Assembly: GCA_911728455.2 (NCBI GenBank)
Contig: OU452236.1
Location: forward strand, 5,636,171-5,700,170
Length of the DNA: 64,000 bases
Direction of reading: 5' to 3'
From: Marthasterias glacialis
Lineage: Eukaryota > Echinodermata > Asteroidea > Forcipulatida > Asteriidae
The translations under genes and the position numbers were made by a program. The notes under the pieces were generated by a model. It had not been told where the DNA came from, made no database searches, and saw nothing but the letters and a program-made list of their open reading frames with translations. Shown here in pieces: positions 1 through 12,900 of this stretch (its first letter is position 1; each line of letters begins with the position of its first letter).

Positions 1-952
1 TTCAAAATTACACACAGGAGTTAATGTCCAACAAGTATTATGTTGTAATGCAACGTATTTGTTCATCATATTCGTTTAGAAAATGAATACAGTTGTTCTT
101 AGTTTGCCTCTTCCAAAGCACAGATACTTAAATCCTCAGATGTTTATTTATTATCTTTGGAAGGGGGGGGGGTTGTTCTGGTCGAACTGGAGTTTAAAGA
201 TTTGGAGTACATCCGAGTAAAGACTGAACTCTTCTTCATGCATAAGAAATTTTATATTTTGAGAACTTTATCATTTGAAGTGGTAAGAGGATAAAAACTT
301 GCCTAAAAGCAGGTTTTACTTCTAGTATTGACAGTACAATTAGCTTTTTTGAGATATGGCCCATTTGGTCTGGGTGTAAACAGACAGATTTACCCAACCA
401 AATAGTGCACTTGTAATGTGTCCACCCTGTCTTAAAAACGCTAACTGCTACAGGTTGTTGAAATTTTATAAAACGTTCGGATTCACAAAGTTGAGGGTTT
501 TATTGAGTCAAGGTTGTGACTAAACCAACACAACAATGTGCCAATATAACAACAAAGCATGGTATTCCAAGGCCATGCCAATACCAATATTCAATAAGTT
601 TTTAACAAAACATTTTATTCACAGTTAGTCCGTCAATATCTATTTGAGAAAGAATTGTACTCTGAAAGTGCAAATAAAAATATGAGACAAGGTCACTTTT
701 AAAAAAACTAGGTCACTTTAGAACAAAATACCCATGCGTTGGGTAAAAACAAATAAATTGCATTGAATCAAATTAACTTTATAAGATAGACTGAGTTAAT
801 TGAAATTTATTTAATACTTGGTCAAGGATAAATTTTGCCTTTCCCAAAAACATTCCATTTCCATTGTTCTGCTTGATCCCCACATAAATTACCAAAGAGT
901 GCAAGTGCTTCTTGTGTAATATTCCCCCAAAAGCACAACTGTGAATTAATAC
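1..952. other. Non-coding: intron or 3' flank of ANAPC5
   Basis: No exon can be supported here. The ANAPC5 exon ending at 953 closes with a good splice donor on the minus strand, so the transcript must continue to the left. I searched this stretch for the conserved C-terminal ANAPC5 region (about 70 residues in human) and did not find it. It contains a G homopolymer near 168-178. The terminal exon is probably left of position 1. Confidence 0.5.
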
Positions 953-3900
953 CTGTTTTTCTATTGCCAGAATCTGTGGAGGATGAAGAGCAGGCAACTT
1001 GGCATTTTGCATACAGGAACTTGACACAGCACTGGTCATATAAAGTACCTATCGAAGAATTAAAGGACAACCATAACTACTTATTTCACAGGAGAATAAT
1101 CTTGCCCTGAACACAATACTGTCTGAATCCATCAAAATCTAACAGCTACATGCCTGGCTGATGGACACTGAGGACATTGGCATGGTATGATTAACCCCAT
1201 GCCACATTTAGTTTTGATATGCAATACCATAACAAAAACAGTCATAGACCTTATGCATTGACGTCACACACCGCCGTCTCAGAGGTAAAATGATTATAAA
1301 ACAACGGGAATGCACATCTTTGTATGCGCAGCACACACAGTATGTGCCATTGAGCAACCTTCTCTTGACCTCTAGCCGAGGGCGCCCTACTCAAATGACG
1401 TCATGTGCATAAGATCGATTGGATTTGGATTGATTTGGGATAGTTGTGGTTGATGTAATAGGCTACACAAAAGGAACTGTAAGGGTTGGTACTTCAGCGA
1501 AAGCATTCCTTGCATTATGTCTGGTCTAATCAAAAGCCATAACAGGATTGAGCCTCTTTTAATCAGCTTTTCTATTTGCTTTGGGGATCCTCTTTGATTT
1601 ATAGCATCATAATAACCTGAATGGACTTTGTGTTTGTTTTTTAAGGAGGCTTATGAAAGATTGCACTCATTCAAATGTTGATGAAATAAAACATACACAT
1701 TTTCAAACAGAACATAGATTAGACTTTGCAACATTGCAACTTGCCAGGAAACCTAAGGGAATGTGATCAAAAGGCTGGGTTTATTATACCAAATCCAAAG
1801 AAATGCAAACTTGCAAAAATTGTCAAAAAGGCCATTTCCAGGGCACTAGTGGAATGAAGAACTAGGGCCAGCCAGGTGTCAAAGTCGAGCCGTTTGTAAA
1901 GGTCGTAAGTGTTTACATTGATAGACAATCGATACAATTCAACATAACATCCAGACTAGCACTGTAAGGGTTGTATAAAAGTTTGGGTACACAATCATGG
2001 TAAGGTACAGTGAGTCCACAATCCCTCAATTATCTACAAGATACAGGCCCCTTTGAGACTATTATATGGTAATGTTGTTTAACAAAAAGTTAAACATTAA
2101 GCAATGTATTTGTTAGTTTTATATATAGAGGCGACAACGTGTCCTGGGATTCAACTGAACCAAGTCTAAATCACTCTGTATCTCATAGACTCAATGGTTA
2201 AGACATCTGTGCTGGAAACCAAGGAGGTCAATGGTTATAGTCCTCACTGATTTGCGAAGGTGATGAGGTTACAGAAGGGACATGAGCCCCCCTTAATCCA
2301 TTCGACAAACTCAGTCCATTGCCTACATAAGACCCTGGTAGTAGTTGTGCAGCCCCACTGGCAAAGAAATACTTTCAGTAAAAACTTTCTGGATCCACCT
2401 GACTATTGTAATTATTATAAGTCCATTCAGTTTTAATTTCTACTGGTGAAAGGGTAAGATGTACAAGACATCAAATTTATGCTTTTTTGCTTCACCCTTG
2501 CCTTGAGAAAGCATACACTTCACACACATTGTATCCTCGTTCACACAGTACGCAAGTGCATTTAGTGTTTCCCCTGGCTGATGAACTCAGCGAGGTGATA
2601 CAAATTCAAATTGATGATTGAAGCAACATTTACACAGTCTGCAAACTGACAAGATTGCAGCGCTCAGACAAAAATGAACAATAATTCCTTCTGTCGGCCT
2701 GCATCCACACTGTGAGTGAGAGGTCAAGGCAAAAGGTCTTAAATTACATAAAATGAAAATGTTTGATTCGTATAAATTTCCTCTAAGACAAATCTTCACG
2801 AAGACGTCATGATATTGGCGAAAAAAAATGAGTGAGGTTGTCATTGTAAGTAGTGAGGCCGGCCAGCTCATATTTGAGTGGGCAGGAGAACACTGAATCT
2901 GTATTGTGTGTAATTTAGGAAGTGCTATATTGTGCTTCTTTATTGTGATGGAACGTGAGACAGCTATGTGATTTTTTTTTTTTTTGCTTTTTCTCCCAGC
3001 ATTTTTTCTTTTACCACCTTCTTTGTGAGGGGTTATAGGGGCACAAAGAACTGCCTGGAGACAGTTACCTAAAGCATAGATTATATTACAACCACCGTCA
3101 TGCAGTTAACAATCCTAACTCTGCAACCGAAAATAGAAAATAACAGAGTTGTCTTGAGGCACGATTTATTTTTCCAGTCTTTAACACAAAGTGGAAGGTT
3201 TGTGCGAGCTGCTTCAAAGGGCATAGGTCCCTCTGAAAACCTTCATGCTAATTTCTTGTTTGTTTTTCTGTTGATAATTTCTTTTTTTTGTTAAAATAAG
3301 GGGACATGAAGCCCTTTTGACAAAATTTTGTTGAAACCTTGACATGTTTTAACCTTACCTATTATTTCTACCATTTTTAGTTTTCTTTATCCAAAAGCAT
3401 CAATATCTCCAACTCCTAAATTAATTTTGTCCACGAAACACCATTTCATTGTGTTGTATTTTTTTTTAAACAGAAAAACTTGTTAAGACAAGTTTTCTGT
3501 TTAAAACTTGGGTTAGCTATTTTTTCCAGTTAGAAACAGGCAACCCAAAGGGAAGTCAATCTGTGGTTATTGCAAGATTTTCAACAAGTGAACAATCGTC
3601 ATCCTGTCTATTATTAGTAAACATGTGTACAATGACCATCAGGTCACCCTGGGTGGTCAATACATCCATTGTTCAATCAAGGCAAGGTCTACTCTTATAG
3701 TGCTAGAACAAAGCCCTTGATTTTGCTGACCTTTGGAACTCCTGTTAAGCAGACGAAGGTTGCCAATGAAAAGGCCACGTAATATTAAGGTTGTGTCCAT
3801 ATTGGCTGCTATGGTTACGGCTATGGCTACGGCTGGATCACCCTGTCATCATGCGTTGAAGTATAGGAGATCCATAGCAACAGCTGTAGCCACCAATTCG

Positions 3901-6900
3901 GATACGGCCTTATATTTTTTGTGATCGGTGTTCTGCGGGATTATGCTTCAAAGCAGCTATTTGTTCCGAAACATTCCCTGCCAAGCAGCACTTTGTTATT
4001 CGAGCCATTGGGACAACTTTATGAAAAACAAGTGAAAAATTTATACTACAAATTTCAAAATTCGACTGAAATCTATTCAGCCTTGTTATATGTGCTAGAA
4101 GTAGAAGAGCTGTAAAACTAGGCCCTGGATAAAGACTATCCAAGTTTCGGATGTTTCAACTTCCAAACTTAGGAACCATGTACATAATGTTTTGTGCAAA
4201 GGAAACAAAAACGCACACTTTCAATATGTCCAATGTCGGAATATGGGTAAGACTTCCACAGTCTATTACAGCAATATCCCAGGACACTATTGACTGATCA
4301 CTAATCACATGAGTAGGGTAACCGTTTATGGCATTCCCTTTATTATTTTATGTGACTCTCCCCACTCCAAGGGCAGTAAACAGTTAAGTCTAGAGAGTAA
4401 ATAGATGTTGAAATGATAACAAGAATCAGCTGATCTTTGTTTACCCAGGCAGGTCTGGTAAACACTCAGCAGGTATCAAGATAAGGGTTTGACATTTTAG
4501 GGGTTGTGGCAGTTACAGATTCTTATTTCCCACCACCAAACGTTAGACAATGGTCAGACCCTATTTTAATGATACACTTAGGTCAGACTGTGGAGGTAGA
4601 TGAACTTTTTTGACCCCCCAAAATAAACTCCTCTCCAGCAGTAGTCAGAATTATTTAAATAATACTTTTGGGGTTATTTCTGCACAGTATGATCAACTAA
4701 ATATTTCTTTACTGTGAGTTTGATGGGATTGTACAGAATTTATGTTTGCAATGAGTACATTCATTCATCTGTATGGTTTTTCAAAACTCTTTCAAAAATC
4801 TTTATAGTAAAGAAACTTGACAAAATTGACAAATTATTTTACTCAACAACTTCTACAAACTTTAAGCAGGGATGAGAGTTGATGTCTGTAAAAATTCCAG
4901 AAAATAGCTTGTGGGCCTGGGTCCCACTTATTTTAGACCCCGAACCTCCAAAATATTTACAGGTTGACATACTCTGAGCATCACCAGAAATACAACTCAT
5001 TGTTTGTACACAATGTGGGTTATTTCTCTCTCACTTTGGCGACTGCTTTAATTCTTTTCAACAAAATCTTGATGCTCAAACAGATTTTGAGAAAATCCTG
5101 AAATCAGGAAAACTCACACCCCTGCTTTCACTTTAATTTTATAATTCCAAAGGGATTGAAACTAAACCTTACTTTTTTATAAAACGGAAAAAATGTAGCA
5201 ACACGTTTTTAGTCAGGCAATATAAATTTGAAGAATTGCCGTTGTTTGCAAAGATTTTGCAGGCAATCCCTACACAACTCCACAATCTAGTTAATACTTT
5301 AATCCTTCAGGGTCATCCCCCAAGGAAATTAGCAAAGTGTGTCAACATTTTAAATACTAATTAGGGCATGGTAACAGGGCAATGTAAACAGTGCTACTTC
5401 TAGTAGTACCACAGAGAAAGGACCTAGGGTAGTACAGCTGACCTATGAAATGAATTTGGAACAAGGTGTCTGTTACTACTACATGTTATGTGGAACAGGA
5501 ATAAACATACAGGAGCAGTTACCAGATGTTGGGAATGATCACAGCTTGAGGATTCTAGAGTGTGTTTTGTCACAGAGATGAATTGTTATTGTTTACCTCA
5601 TTTAAAAAGAGCTAAGCCATAATCAGTAGCCATGTTTAACAAAATAATTATCACAGATCACATTTGTGGACTATAGCCGTTTTTTTTACTATCGAGCCAA
5701 TACACAGGAAATAAAACCCAAGGAAATTCCTGATGAATTTTAACCCAACATGTTCATTTCACACTTGATGTAACTTTCCTCGGAAATATGAACATCCAGT
5801 ATGCTTACCCCAGGGTATTTCACATACCCCTACTCTCAAGCAGGGGTAGTTACTTCATGGGAAATGGCAATTTCCTGAGAGTTTGCTAGGGTTAGTAGTT
5901 CAAGTTGTAAAAAAGTACAAACAAATTCCCAGTCAGTCAGTGAAATCATTGATGCCTGGGTCTTGGCATTATTCAAGCATGTTCCTGTACAAAACATTGG
6001 CATACTACCATCCAGTACCACTACTTATGTGCAAGCTTGGCTGGTTGCCAGCATGGTAAGTTGACAACTCATGCAGAGTATTCAGACAGAGTTCTTTCAT
6101 AAAGTATAAATATTGGATTCAAAGAATAACAATTAACCCAACTACTCTTGGTAACATTAGCTGTCAGTGAGTTTGCCAACCATTTGAAACCATTTGGGTA
6201 TGGTGACACAACTGAGTACAGTATTGTGTAGATGCATTCACCTTATGATATCATATTGAAGGCTGGTTTGTACATCTATCACCCAAAAACCATGTTCATA
6301 AAATTGAAAGGTCAGACAGTAGGAGGGTAGACTATGTACTTTGTAGGCATTCATTACATTATATCATATTGGAGGCTGTTTGGTGCATTGATCATTCACA
6401 ACCATGGGCATGAGATTGAATGGTCAGACAGTCGGAGAGTTAATTATATTAGATAAGTAGAACACAGTAAGGTTGTAAATGTTCCAAAATTTGGCTTACC
6501 ATTTGCCAGGACCTGGGGCATAATTCCCTCCACTAGGCTAAGAGCATGCTTGGGCATCTTCATCATCAACTTCAACAAAACAAGAACACAGGATTATAGA
6601 ATTACATTCTTAGGTGTTTAAGAATGCAAGTAACAGAATCAATTTTCCAAACTAGAATTCATGCATTCTTTCAAAAAGCATCCCTTTATTTAAAACAGAA
6701 TCAAACTAAAAAAGAGATAACAATTTCTTTCACCTGAGGATTGACCTGTATACAAATGAGAAAACCTTGATGTAAAGTTTTTAAAGCAAATTAAAAGTAA
6801 GTTTTTAAAGCAAAATTATAATTAGTACTTCCATAATCTCTAAGGTAAACACATCTAAGGAAACTCAACGGGATTCAAACCTCAAGCATTCAACAAATCT

Positions 6901-9900
6901 TATTTATAACATCTTGCAGACAGAACTGTGATATTGTCAAAAAAAGAGGAAACTACCGAGAATACAACATTTTGTACAGTGTTTTTCTGTATTCTATGGC
7001 ACTAAAATTAAGAGGGAAAATAGAGGAAATCAGCTGAACGGCTGTAATGCAAATATTGTAATCTTTTGTCAATTTTCAGTAAACCTTTGATGTATGGGGA
7101 TGTCTGGCACGTGGTAGACAAAGAATGCAAATTTACCTGGACTTGTGCAAGACAGGCCATTGCCTTGGTAAACAGTGATGACAAGTGGTGAGTCTTACAA
7201 AGCGCCAAGGCCTGCAACAGGTGTGGGATTGCTTGGGTGTGATTGGACGATGATGAGTGGAGCTCTGATAACTCAATTAGAGTCCTAAAGAAAAGAGAAG
7301 CCAAAAGTTAATCCTTCACATCTAAAATTGGCTGATATCAAATCTATACACTTATCCTGATCAGTTTATGATCTGGGCCAAATTTCTGAACACAAATTGG
7401 CTTCAGATGAAAATCTTGCTTAGCAAAAACAGCTTACCATCCAAAATGTCAATGCACGTTACTTGTGACTGGTACCCTGCTTATTTTTGCTTAGCAGAGT
7501 AGTTTTTTAAATAAGTTTTTTTGCTTAATAGCTCTTTGAAAACGGGTCCTGCTCAGACTACTTAGATGAGGTAGTACAGTACCTCGGCCAGCCTTTTAAG
7601 CAAAGAGATTTAATAAGCGCATAAAATCTTGCCGAGCGAAACCAGGCTACCAGCCCAAATGACATGTGATGTATTTTGTTTGTTACAAGTCCCACACTAA
7701 ATTTTTGCCTTACAAAATAATTGATTAAGCATTGTTTTCAGGTATGCAACTGATAAAAATTATTTGGACCATGTAGATCGAGACAGAAACCTGGAAGTCA
7801 GACAGTTAGAGGTCTGAGACTGAGGTCACTGCCTAAAGGTCTAAGACTAAAGCCATGTCCAAATTGACGGCTGCGGCTGTTGCTTAGGGTGCAGCCAATA
7901 CTTAAACGGGTGTTAACGTGTTGATCGAGCTGCAGTCGGAGCCACTAAGTCGTAAATGGCATGAAGTTTGAATTGAACATATAAGACTGAGTTGACTGTA
8001 CCATACATGAAGCTCCGTGGTGTACCCATCTCTTTTGTCTCTGCATTTACTGAGGATGTCATTGATGATTTCAAATGCGGCCGATGTCTGCCCTTGTTTC
8101 TTTAACAAAATTGCTCGTCTGAAACAGAAGGATATAGTGTTATAGGCACACCTGCACTTGGGAGGCTGGTGTATGTTATGACAAGAAATAACATATTGAT
8201 TGCAACTAAGACAGTACAAAAATATTGCCCTCATAACGTGAGACCATTGACACTGCAGCACACATCTTAAATCACCCGAGACATAAGTATTCATAAATTT
8301 ATTATTGACGGTGATGAAATTCAACTTTAAAGCTACTCTTTCGAAAAAATGTTTTGCCTATTTTTGGTTTATTTAAATGAACACCAAAATCATGAAACCA
8401 TTTAAAAAAGAAAACCCCCAAAAAAGAAGTTACTTGCTGGGGAAAAAAGAAATCTCTAAATAATAGTTAACATTTTCCACCACTAGAGGGCGCCACTTAA
8501 TTATTTAAATAATGCAAAATTAAAGAATCTCCACAGCTCACCTATAGAGGGCATCAGTCTCATTCAATGGTGACAAATTTAAGATGGCTTGTTCAGCCTG
8601 AGGCCATTTTCCTTGTAGTATCGCTTTGTCAAATAATAACTTCTGTTCACATTCCATCCACAACTAGGCATAAAAAACAAACCAAAAAGGATTAAAAGAA
8701 GTAAATTTTCAATTTCTTAGAATCAGATATAAATGAACGACACAAAACATGACGAATGAAACAACACATTTAATCTGAAAAAAATTATAAGTTTCTAATT
8801 CTTAATCTCATACTTTTAATTTCCTTACCTTTGCATGTCTTGAGGGTATTGGAAATCTGTCTTTAGCCAGCTTCAGAATGTCTAGAGAGGCAGCATACAT
8901 TCCTTGTTCCGCATGGAGACGAGCCTGGTTATACATAGCAAGACATATAACCTCACTCTCTTTGGTGATCAAGCAGTTATTAGATGCTCCACCGGGCAGA
9001 TCTTGATGACTGAGATGAAGCAGAAGCTGGTCACAGTGGGAGGACATTGTCCTTGTTGAAAGAAAGGTGAGCAATGGTTAGATTCAGACAGTCATCTCTT
9101 CAAGAATAAGTAGTTTCCCAGCAAAGAATCCTTATTTTCTTTTAAGCTGATCTTTAGAAACACACTGCATTTGTTTCAAATACAAAGCATTCAGTTACAA
9201 GGGCAGCATACCAGGATTTTTTATTTTTTGTTTGGAAGGAAAAAATCTTGGACTTTCTGGTCCAGTGGTCAGACTCCTGGGTGAGGATGACACAAGCGAT
9301 CACTCACCTGTGTCCATACATCTGCCAGAGGGCGCTCTGTTGGGCCAAACTGGTTTGAACAAGTTGTGGCTGGTTGTGTTTGCAGTTGAGGACATCACTT
9401 TTAGTCAGGTATTCAAATACACTAGGAGGAAAGAGTGAAGAAAAATTATTCCTTTCTGAGCGATGATTGTAAACAAAAAGAGAGGTGCTATGGCAAACAT
9501 GACTCTGCTTATCGCAGAATTCTGCACTTAGGGCCCATAGAATTACATGCTTTATAGGGCGCCATCAGTGTAGAATTCTGTGGTAAGCAGTTGGGACCTG
9601 ACTATTTCACTTTCGAGAAAATTACCTGGCTGGATCAACAGCGCTGAGACCTTTGTGTTGAGAAAAATTCTGAATACCCAGAGACGTCAAATACTGCAGA
9701 AAAATACAAACAAATTAATAGCTTAACACCAATGTCTCGAGTGATCTCTATCCTTCACTCCTCACTTAACACAATGAGTCAAACAAAGAATTTGACTTGG
9801 TGGTTTGTCTTGGTGAATAAAATTAAAAAAGTAACCCAGCAACCCGCGTCTTTCTTATGTTAAATTACCCTCTACTTACTGGTAGATTTAAAGCATCTGA

Positions 9901-12900
9901 ACGTGTGATGGAGCGATCTAAAAGATGCGAGACATCCTCCCCTTTCATCTTTTGAAGTCTGTATAACCAACTCTGTATAGATCAAATGTTTTACATTCAC
10001 TCATTAACTTGAGGAGAAGTTCAAACTAAAAACTGTTTTTCAAAAACAGGTATTTGAAATGATGGTTAGATACAGGGTATGAGCTATACTGAAATAGTAT
10101 TTCCAAAGTTGCTGTAAATTGAAAACTAGAGTGACAAAATTGCTTACTTTCACATTGATGCGATTGTATGAAAACAAAAAGCTGGAGATATGGGTAGCAA
10201 GTCTTCTCCTGGGCCCAATTTCATAGCGCTGCTTAACGGTAAGCAAATTTTCGTGCTAACTATAGCAGAAAAAAATGCTTAAGCTTAAGCGTATTTCACA
10301 GGTTAGCACGGCCAGCTTGCGCGTTCACCAAGGATTTGCATTGTTACGCCATTCATTTTCCTACAGTAAGCACCGGAAGGTTAGCATGCCTTTTCCTGTG
10401 CTTAAGGTTAGTAGCGCTATGAAATGGAAATCCCACAGCAAGCACAAAATCGGCCGTTAAGCAGCTCTATGAAATTGGGCCCTGATCTAGAGATAAAAGC
10501 TTTCTAGTCTCTACATGACTTTAAGTGAAAAACTACATGCTTCGGCAGTAGGCACAAGTTCACATCTTCAGTGAAGTTCACAATAAAAGAAGAGTCTCTG
10601 AAAAAACATGACAAATCATCGGCCACTTAAAATATTTGTACATGTCATTGAAAGATAGAATGAGGTGCCCAAATTCAATAACCCACAAGATAAACCGATG
10701 CTTCTATAGATACTTACCAGTGCATGTTGCAGACAGATATTGTCATTACTCTCATGTGCAATCCGGATTGCTTCCTTCAGTGCTAACAATGCTTCCTCTC
10801 TGTAAATAGGAAAACAAACTCAACATTATCCAAACAGATTAGTGGTTTGAGCAATGTTACCTTAACTATGAAAAAAGCTGAAGCATCCAAATAATTGGAC
10901 AATCTTGAAAGTAAAATCCACTCTCACCTATGACCAAAAGTGCAGTGTAGACCTGCCAGATTGAGGGCAGCATAGCGAAAGCTTCTACTTGTCCCTTCAT
11001 CTCTATTGTTGTTTGCATCATTGGTTTTTGGTAACAGATGATCAAAGTAGCTATGGAGACTGCGAGTAGCACCACAGAACTCACTCAGTCGCAGAGAATT
11101 CAAATAGGAGAGAAAATGCTGTAGATTTTTAAGAAATAAGCAGTAACTTAGTCCTCATTTTAACAGAAGTACATTGTAGAGAGTTCAGGTTATGAAATGT
11201 TTATAGAACACATGTGTCTTGTGCAACAATGTTATGTAATGTGATATTGTCATTTTGGTGATTTTCTCATCTTCATCCTAACAGTCCCAACTTCCAAAGT
11301 GAAGGATTCTGAAGGACTGGAGCCAGTAGGCCCAAACAGCAAGTGCTTATCACAGGATCAGGCATACCAATCTTTTTTAAGTCCATATAATTTGATGTGG
11401 AGTGACACAGGAAAAGACGATATTGAAGGATTGAGGCCACACACTAGCCAAACTATTTAGTCTTTAAGCATAAAAAACACGAAAAACTAAGTTTCAGTAC
11501 AACACTGATGCTTGCATTATAAATAATATAAGAACTAACTGTTTCTGGCAGATCAGGGTTAGTCTCTTTTAAAGCCGTTATCTCATGTTGTAGTCTGCTT
11601 GGACTAAGAGCACCTGGCTCTTCATTTTGAAGGAGACGAGCCTGCTGGGCGATGAAAACCTCAGCCTGCTGGTGGGTAAATGTTTGTTCTGATGGTAGGT
11701 GCAATGCACCCTCCCTGGATAAGAGATAAGTGAACAAGAGTTGCCTCTGTTAAGAATCAAAAGAGGTAAGACTAGTGACTACTGACTACTGACTAATCCA
11801 TTTAAGCTTCGTAAATTCCCAAAGCTTGATTACGATTGATTATTGCTCCAGTTTGTGATCTCAAGATCCTAGAAGCTTTGACCACCATTTCTACCCTTAG
11901 TCCTCCAAAATCGTTCTGCTGGACTGAAGGATTCATACTGCACAGCCAGACCAATCATGTTTGTCATGGGCCCAAGTACAACAGACTGTGCAAGTCTTAC
12001 TGGTGTTCAACCATTTGGACATGTTAAAGTTTGTGATTTTGTTTCCTTCAGGTTCCCAGAAGGTCAACTACATGCAAGTCTTGCACAGTCTATACTAGGC
12101 TTTTGGTTGGTGAAGGAAAAATATGGCTACATACCTTTGCGTTTGTCGATTTGCAGGTCTGGTCCTTTCTAATTCCTCAGTGGTCATTGTTCCTCCATCA
12201 TCCACTACACTGATATCCATCATGGCTTTACTCCTCTCATCTTCCGTCAAGTGTCCATCAAGACCTCTAAGGTATATCTTGAGACTTTTAAACAGACTGG
12301 ACACCTGGTCAAAGGAGAGTTTGTCATAGGAGAGGACCATACGCCGAATGAAAATACCTGTCCAGTAAATAACACAATGGAATTTGTTTTTTTAAATAAA
12401 TGTCTGGTGGAAAATACACAACATATCTTTTGTTTGGTTATTCCCCTAACAATTTGCAGTCTAGTTGTGTGACAACAAGTGTATCTTATTAACTTGCTAG
12501 CACCCCAGCAATGCAGAGTAAGATGAAAATAAGTTATGACAGCTCACGAACCCAAACCAATTTTTTTTTTTTTTTTTTAGAACATGTCATATATTATTTT
12601 TATATGTCATGACCCCAGTTAAATGTATGAGTTTGAAAATGGGGGACAATAATCTGGATTAGATACATGTGATTTGATCTAGTAATCCTTACCAAGTACA
12701 CTGTGCCTATGGACAGGTGACTGACCATTATTACTATCAAGTAGCTTATCCAGAGATTGGATAAAGTCAGCCAATGCAGACAGTCCTGAGGTATTGATGG
12801 AACTCAACCTGGTAAAGAACACAATGTAAGACCAAGTTTCAAAATGTGTTTCACATAAATAATAATAATACTCTGATAAGATGTGTGTTACTGACATATG

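Larger units (their letters stand above)
1049..6499. other. Large ANAPC5 intron
   Basis: This 5.4-kb intron lies between the last two exons seen. It holds repeat copies (family E at 1246-1415, family D at 3789-3912, family G at 4866-5126) and a degenerate tRNA-like stretch near 2180-2250. I see no other gene; the short ORFs at 2587-2871 and 3733-4143 show no recognisable protein and overlap repeats. Confidence 0.7.

Noticed and set aside
822..952. Reading-frame continuation of the APC5 exon past 953 to a stop at about 822
   Set aside because: Similarity to APC5 stops exactly at a splice donor; the continuation shows no match and is read as intron.
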